From assembly GCF_012935325.2 (NCBI RefSeq), contig NZ_JABBYG020000001.1, forward strand, positions 744,001-808,000: a DNA stretch of 64,000 nt. Direction: 5' to 3'. Positions within the stretch are counted from its first letter, which is position 1, and the number at the start of each line of letters is the position of its first letter. Source of the stretch: Paenibacillus sp. PL91 (GTDB lineage: Bacteria; Bacillota; Bacilli; Paenibacillales; Paenibacillaceae). Below are positions 60,369 to 64,000 of this stretch, piece by piece. The notes below the pieces were generated by a model. It saw nothing but the letters and a program-made list of their open reading frames with translations, did no database searches and had not been told where the DNA came from. The position numbers and the translations under genes were made by a program.

Positions 60369-61016
60369 ATGTACGAAAACCTGTCTATTTCACCCGTTCA
60401 TTCGATAAGCGAACAAGTCTTTACGGCATTAAAGAAGGAAATACTGGCAGGTGAGCTGCAGCCGGGGGCTCGTCTGCTCGTGCTTGAAATTGCCAAGAAG
60501 TTCAACATCAGTCAAGCACCGGTTCGCGAAGCGCTGGAACGACTGAAGTCAGCAGGCTTTATTACGGGCATCCCGAACAAAGGCTCGGTTGTCTCGGATA
60601 TAACAGCGAAGGAAATTAAAGATATTTTCGAGCTGAGGGAAATTATTGAAGGTTTTGCGGTACGGCAATCGATGCAGCGGTTAACCGAAAACGATTATGA
60701 CTACTTGGAAGACATTATTAGGCGTATGCACCTCGCGCACGAGCAAAACGATATTTTGAACATATTGGAGCTTGATATGGAGTTCCATGGCTTTTTTTAT
60801 AAACGCTGCGATAATCATATGATCTTGGAGCTATGGAATCGCATGCGAATCAAAGTAATGCGGTTTATGGCTATCTCCAATCGGCATTATTCAACGGATG
60901 GACTCGCGGATTGGCATCTCCGTCTGGTGGATGTGCTGCGAACTGGCGATACAGATTTAGCGGAACTGACCTTTATCGAGCATATGCACTCTTATAAAAT
61001 GATTCATCTCAATTAG
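60369..61016 (+). CDS. GntR-family regulator, FadR/FCD subfamily
   Basis: A 215-residue regulator: winged helix at 10-70 (EQVFTALKKEILAGELQPGARL, then VREALERLKSAGFI) and an all-helical FCD effector domain with the metal-binding His/Asp pattern in LELDMEFHGFFYKRCDNH and FIEHMHSY. FCD regulators often sense hexuronates, organic acids or their derivatives. The ATG at 60369 follows ggagacgtgattgca; an earlier ATG (60345) lies inside the palindromic operator. Followed by an AraC-type gene. Confidence 0.88.
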   Translation: MYENLSISPVHSISEQVFTALKKEILAGELQPGARLLVLEIAKKFNISQAPVREALERLKSAGFITGIPNKGSVVSDITAKEIKDIFELREIIEGFAVRQSMQRLTENDYDYLEDIIRRMHLAHEQNDILNILELDMEFHGFFYKRCDNHMILELWNRMRIKVMRFMAISNRHYSTDGLADWHLRLVDVLRTGDTDLAELTFIEHMHSYKMIHLN

Positions 61017-61061
61017 TGTCATGCATCTCGTAAGTTAACCTTACAAAAGGGGCAATGGAGT

Positions 61062-62231
61062 ATGCTGAGCGAGGGATTATTATTTAAAGAAGATGTCGTT
61101 CTTACCTGGATGAGGGATCGTTTCCTCCGGAATTTAGTATCAAACACCGCTGCTGTGAAAACCGATTTGAAGGATTGCTTATCACGTTTGCAGTTGAACC
61201 CCTACTACACCTTTCCGGCACTGGCTTTGCTGGAGCCTGCCATATATTTTGACGATGAGCATGAGAAAAATGTTTATTTGGAGCGAATGCGCGATTATAT
61301 GCAAAAAAAGATTTCGGATAGCAGCATCGTATTTGTAGATGAGGGGGGCAGGGTAGGCCTGCTCTTCTCGTGGGTGTCCAAGGATACGATTGAGATGATT
61401 CAGGCCATGTTGTCGGAGCATTTCCAGCAGCCGTTCAATATCGGAGTAGGCAAGCCATGCGGCCATCTGTGCGATATCGTTCATTCCTATCGGCAAGCCT
61501 CGCGCGCGCTGCAATATAAGTTTTACCGCGGGACGGGCAAAATTATTTATTACAGCGAGCTTAAGCGATATGAATCGCTGCAGCACTATCCGTCCGATAA
61601 GGAGAAGGAGCTGTATGATGCCTATAAAGCTGCGGAATCGACAGCCGAGATTGAGTCTTGCGTACAGCTTTTTTATAGCGAGATCCTTCAAAAAGGACTA
61701 CTGGATACGCAGAGCGTTTACGATTTGACGGTTAGGCTGCTCGTAGGAACAGAAAAGCGTGTTCTCTCCGAGGCCGAAAATGTTAGCGCATATGAGCAAT
61801 TTGATGTGATGTCGATCGTAAAGCTGGAGACGCTGGAGGAAATTAAGCAGTACGTTATTCACTTTCTCATCGGCTTGAAGGATGTGCTTGCCCACAACCA
61901 GAAGGAGAGCCACCGCAGCATTATTAAAAAGACAATTCATCATATGGAGCAGGAATGTCAGTTTGCATCCTTGCAAAGCGTCGCTCAGAAGGTTTATATG
62001 ACGCCTACTTATTTGAGTCTGTTGTTCAAGACGAATACGGGAAAAACGTTTATCGAGCATTTGACGGATATACGTATTGATAAAGCGAAGGATATGCTGA
62101 AGAGCACCCATTTCAAAAACTATGAGGTCGCAGAGAAGGTCGGGTATCAAGATCCGCGTTATTTTAGCCAAATCTTCAAGAAAAAGGTTGGTTTGTCGCC
62201 TAGCGAGTATCGGGAATCCGTAGGAAAATAG
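61062..62231 (+). CDS. AraC-family regulator (YesN-like output without receiver)
   Basis: A 389-residue regulator. The C-terminal double helix-turn-helix is clear (FASLQSVAQKVYMTPTYLSLLFK; NYEVAEKVGYQDPRYFSQIFKK; KKVGLSPSEYR). The first 280 residues look like the linker domain of YesN-type response regulators (DIVHSYRQASRALQYKFYRG), but the receiver domain is absent. It may sense a ligand or act with another protein. Located 45 bases after the GntR gene, so probably co-transcribed. Terminator follows. Confidence 0.85.
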   Translation: MLSEGLLFKEDVVLTWMRDRFLRNLVSNTAAVKTDLKDCLSRLQLNPYYTFPALALLEPAIYFDDEHEKNVYLERMRDYMQKKISDSSIVFVDEGGRVGLLFSWVSKDTIEMIQAMLSEHFQQPFNIGVGKPCGHLCDIVHSYRQASRALQYKFYRGTGKIIYYSELKRYESLQHYPSDKEKELYDAYKAAESTAEIESCVQLFYSEILQKGLLDTQSVYDLTVRLLVGTEKRVLSEAENVSAYEQFDVMSIVKLETLEEIKQYVIHFLIGLKDVLAHNQKESHRSIIKKTIHHMEQECQFASLQSVAQKVYMTPTYLSLLFKTNTGKTFIEHLTDIRIDKAKDMLKSTHFKNYEVAEKVGYQDPRYFSQIFKKKVGLSPSEYRESVGK

Positions 62232-62249
62232 CAAATCTGAAAAAAAGAA

Positions 62250-62293
62250 GGACTCTATTGGCAGCGTTTCTGCCAGTAGAGTCCGTTTTTTTA
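62250..62293. terminator. Terminator between convergent AraC and RraA-like genes
   Basis: GGACTCTATTGGCAG / CTGCCAGTAGAGTCC around CGTTT, then GTTTTTTTA; the minus-strand gene ends inside it. Confidence 0.85.
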
Positions 62294-63196
62294 TAGCCTG
62301 ACATCGCTTTGAGGGCCGTTTCGCTCATTTTTTCGCGCATCCGCGAGCTCCGATTCCCAGGTAAGATGGCGATATTCCGCCGCTGCGGCATCATTTTCGA
62401 ACCAGTTCAAGAAATCTGACCAAAGGGCAACATCCCATGCCGCATCAATTTGCGCCGTTGTATAAACGCTGTCGCGCAGCCGCACGAATCCAAACACGTC
62501 GCGCACTTGGGACTTTTCTGCTTGCACGACCGTAAGCTCGGCTAGGTGAGGCGGAATGAAGATGACGCCGGCAGGCGTGCCGAGCACGACGTCGCCTGGC
62601 ATACAGATCGCTTTGCCAATTCGAGTCGGCACATTCATGCCTACCATCGTTACGTCAGCAATCGCAGTAGGATCGCTGCCGCGATAGAATACGTTAATAT
62701 TATCAATTTCAACGACCTGCTGGTTATCGCGAATGCCGCCCCAAATGACCGCGCCGCCGCGCTTCGTACGGGTTGAGATCGCAGTCGATAAATTCCCGCC
62801 AACGTAGGTGCCGAGATGCACCTTATCGAACATGTCGACGACTGCGACATCGTCTTCAACCAAAGCATCAATGACCCATTGATTGAAGAAGCCTTTGCGT
62901 TCCTCTTGCTCATGACCGTACTTCAGCAAAGTTTCATGCAAATCCGGCCGCTTGGGTACCATCACGGCAGTTACTGCGCGTCCGACCATTGTTTTATTCG
63001 GATGAATGATTTTGAAATCGCCTTCGAATTGAAAAGCATAACCTCTGTTCCAGAGAGGGCCCCACGCTTCCTCCAACGTAATTTTACGCATGCGGCGAAG
63101 AACATCCTCGGATACTTTAGGGCGTCCATTAGGGAAGCGTTCGCCCTCCCATAGCGGCGTAAGCTGAATTATATCTTCCGGGTTATCAAATTTCAT
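62291..63196 (-). CDS. RraA-family protein (aldolase/methyltransferase-like)
   Basis: A 301-residue protein with the RraA fold: GRAVTAVMVPKRPDLH, then VDMFDKVHLGTYVGGNLSTA, AVIWGGIRDNQQVVEID and PGDVVLGTPAGVIFIPP. Some RraA-like enzymes are class II aldolases such as HMG/CHA aldolase; others are annotated as dimethylmenaquinone methyltransferase. N- and C-terminal extensions (1-65 and 250-301) go beyond the ~160-residue core. Given the regulators and transporter nearby, a role in sugar-acid breakdown is a fair guess. Start behind aaagaggtgctcac. Confidence 0.85.
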   Translation of the reverse strand: MKFDNPEDIIQLTPLWEGERFPNGRPKVSEDVLRRMRKITLEEAWGPLWNRGYAFQFEGDFKIIHPNKTMVGRAVTAVMVPKRPDLHETLLKYGHEQEERKGFFNQWVIDALVEDDVAVVDMFDKVHLGTYVGGNLSTAISTRTKRGGAVIWGGIRDNQQVVEIDNINVFYRGSDPTAIADVTMVGMNVPTRIGKAICMPGDVVLGTPAGVIFIPPHLAELTVVQAEKSQVRDVFGFVRLRDSVYTTAQIDAAWDVALWSDFLNWFENDAAAAEYRHLTWESELADARKNERNGPQSDVRL

Positions 63197-63374
63197 GTGA
63201 GCACCTCTTTCGAAAGTAGTGTGTTGAAGGCTGATGTGGCTTGCTTCATAAGTCTATTGTTAGGGACATTCCAATAATTGTCGATGCGACTTTCTTAAGG
63301 CTTTTTTGCGGCAATCTATGAATTTTTCACACTATATAAAATCAAACGAATTCATAATTTCTTCCCCTTCATAG

Positions 63375-63389
63375 ATGTAACCGCTTTCG
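63375..63389 (+). promoter_or_regulatory. cre-like site upstream of the sugar ABC permease gene
   Basis: ATGTAACCGCTTTCG matches WTGNAANCGNWNNCW except the last base. It lies 48-62 bases before the start codon. Confidence 0.5.
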
Positions 63390-63436
63390 TTTAAAGTAAG
63401 GGAACATTATCCACGAAGGGGGAGGAGATGATTGGA

Positions 63437-64000
63437 GTGAAGGCGGAGAGTTCGACAACGATAGCATTAAATAGCAAGCCCGCAAAGTCGAAGCGAAAGC
63501 AAAAGCAAAAGGGTGCCACAAATTTAGCCGGCTACATTTTTATATCCCCATGGCTGATCGGCTTTTTGCTGCTGACGCTTTGGCCAATTGCCCAATCGTT
63601 TTATTTGTCTTTTACCGACTATTCCTTGCTGGAGGACCCTGTTTGGACGGGTACGGACAACTACGCCAAAATTTTCACTAGCGATGCCACCTTCACAAAG
63701 TCGCTCAGCGTAACGTTTATGTTTGTTCTATTCTCGGTTCCGCTCAAGCTGTTCTTCTCGCTGATGGTCGCTTTGGCGCTAAGCAAAAACATCCGTGGCA
63801 TGAACATTTATCGGACGGCTATTTACTTCCCATCCTTGATCGGGGGAAGCATAGCGGTGGCGGCGCTTTGGCGCAATATGTTCGGCATTGACGGTTATAT
63901 CAACCAAGTGCTCGCTTGGTTTGGAGTCGAGGGAGTGGGTTGGATTTCCAATCCGGATACGTCGCTCGGCACTTTGATCTTACTCAATACATGGCAATTC
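63437..64000 (+). CDS. Carbohydrate ABC transporter permease, CUT1 family (3' end outside window)
   Basis: The first 188 residues of a MalF/LplB-type permease. After a basic N-terminus (KSKRKQKQKG) comes the first helix YIFISPWLIGFLLLTLWPIA, followed by QSFYLSFTDYSLL and TDNYAKIF, then three further helices. The GTG at 63437 is 11 bases past ggagg; an in-frame ATG at 63428 is only 2 bases past it. A partner permease and a solute-binding protein should lie beyond the window. Sugar identity unknown. Confidence 0.88.
   Translation, partial: MKAESSTTIALNSKPAKSKRKQKQKGATNLAGYIFISPWLIGFLLLTLWPIAQSFYLSFTDYSLLEDPVWTGTDNYAKIFTSDATFTKSLSVTFMFVLFSVPLKLFFSLMVALALSKNIRGMNIYRTAIYFPSLIGGSIAVAALWRNMFGIDGYINQVLAWFGVEGVGWISNPDTSLGTLILLNTWQF

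Noticed and set aside
1-64000. CRISPR arrays, tRNA, rRNA, insertion sequences, phage genes
   Set aside because: None was recognised on reading; no regularly spaced repeats, cloverleaf genes or transposase frames were seen.

Overview
This is a 64 kb chromosomal stretch from an endospore-forming Gram-positive bacterium, most probably Paenibacillus or a close relative. The evidence is a spore cortex-lytic enzyme (SleB), a gerA/gerB/gerC-type germinant receptor operon, a YpdA-type bacillithiol disulfide reductase, strong AGGAGG-type ribosome binding sites with frequent GTG and TTG starts, SigA-type promoters and many hairpin-plus-T-run terminators. No rRNA, tRNA, CRISPR array, insertion sequence or phage module was recognised. 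Most genes are intact.

Layout. 1-9.2 kb is housekeeping: the 3' part of a dihydrolipoyl dehydrogenase, an acyl-CoA thioesterase, thyA-folA, a glutamate synthase small subunit, an anchored glucosaminidase-like protein and topoisomerase III. 9.2-20 kb holds a HAD hydrolase, a small gene behind two LexA-type boxes, an ABC ATPase with an acetyltransferase, a membrane-anchored Spo0F-like receiver, a MOSC protein, a kinase-like protein with a YdjC-type deacetylase, and a MoxR / DUF58 / DUF4129 operon. 20.5-31 kb has ypdA, a heterodimeric ABC exporter, an XerS-like recombinase with a dif-like site beside it, sleB, a DsbA-like protein, a lactonase and a YdjO-like protein. 31-41.4 kb has a two-component system, a DCC/DoxX/DUF4166 operon, a radical SAM protein, uppP, a ClC channel and a DinG-type helicase. 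41.5-46.6 kb is the germinant receptor operon, preceded by a 41-residue membrane peptide, and then a second Xer-type recombinase whose stop codon is the start of a 28-bp dif-like site. 46.7-52.1 kb has a FhuF-like reductase, a TIM-barrel epimerase, a GH46 chitosanase with an elaborate leader, and a divergent AraC/aldo-keto reductase pair.

52.3-56.4 kb is the most striking part: four tightly packed genes for a D-alanine-D-alanine ligase-like enzyme, an alanine/serine racemase-like enzyme, a cytoplasmic VanXY-like D,D-peptidase and a VanT-like membrane acyltransferase domain. The gene content is that of a vanC/vanG-type glycopeptide-resistance operon with the two halves of VanT encoded separately; a palindromic operator overlaps its promoter. 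56.4-58.7 kb has a 26-residue hydrophobic peptide, a zinc-ribbon protein, a PhzF protein and a HAD nucleotidase. 58.7-64 kb looks like a carbohydrate-use region: ROK repressor, GntR/FCD regulator with ATTATCGATAAT palindromes, AraC regulator, RraA-like protein, and the start of a CUT1 sugar ABC permease preceded by a cre-like site.

All functions are assigned from sequence motifs and remembered family features; no search or alignment was run.
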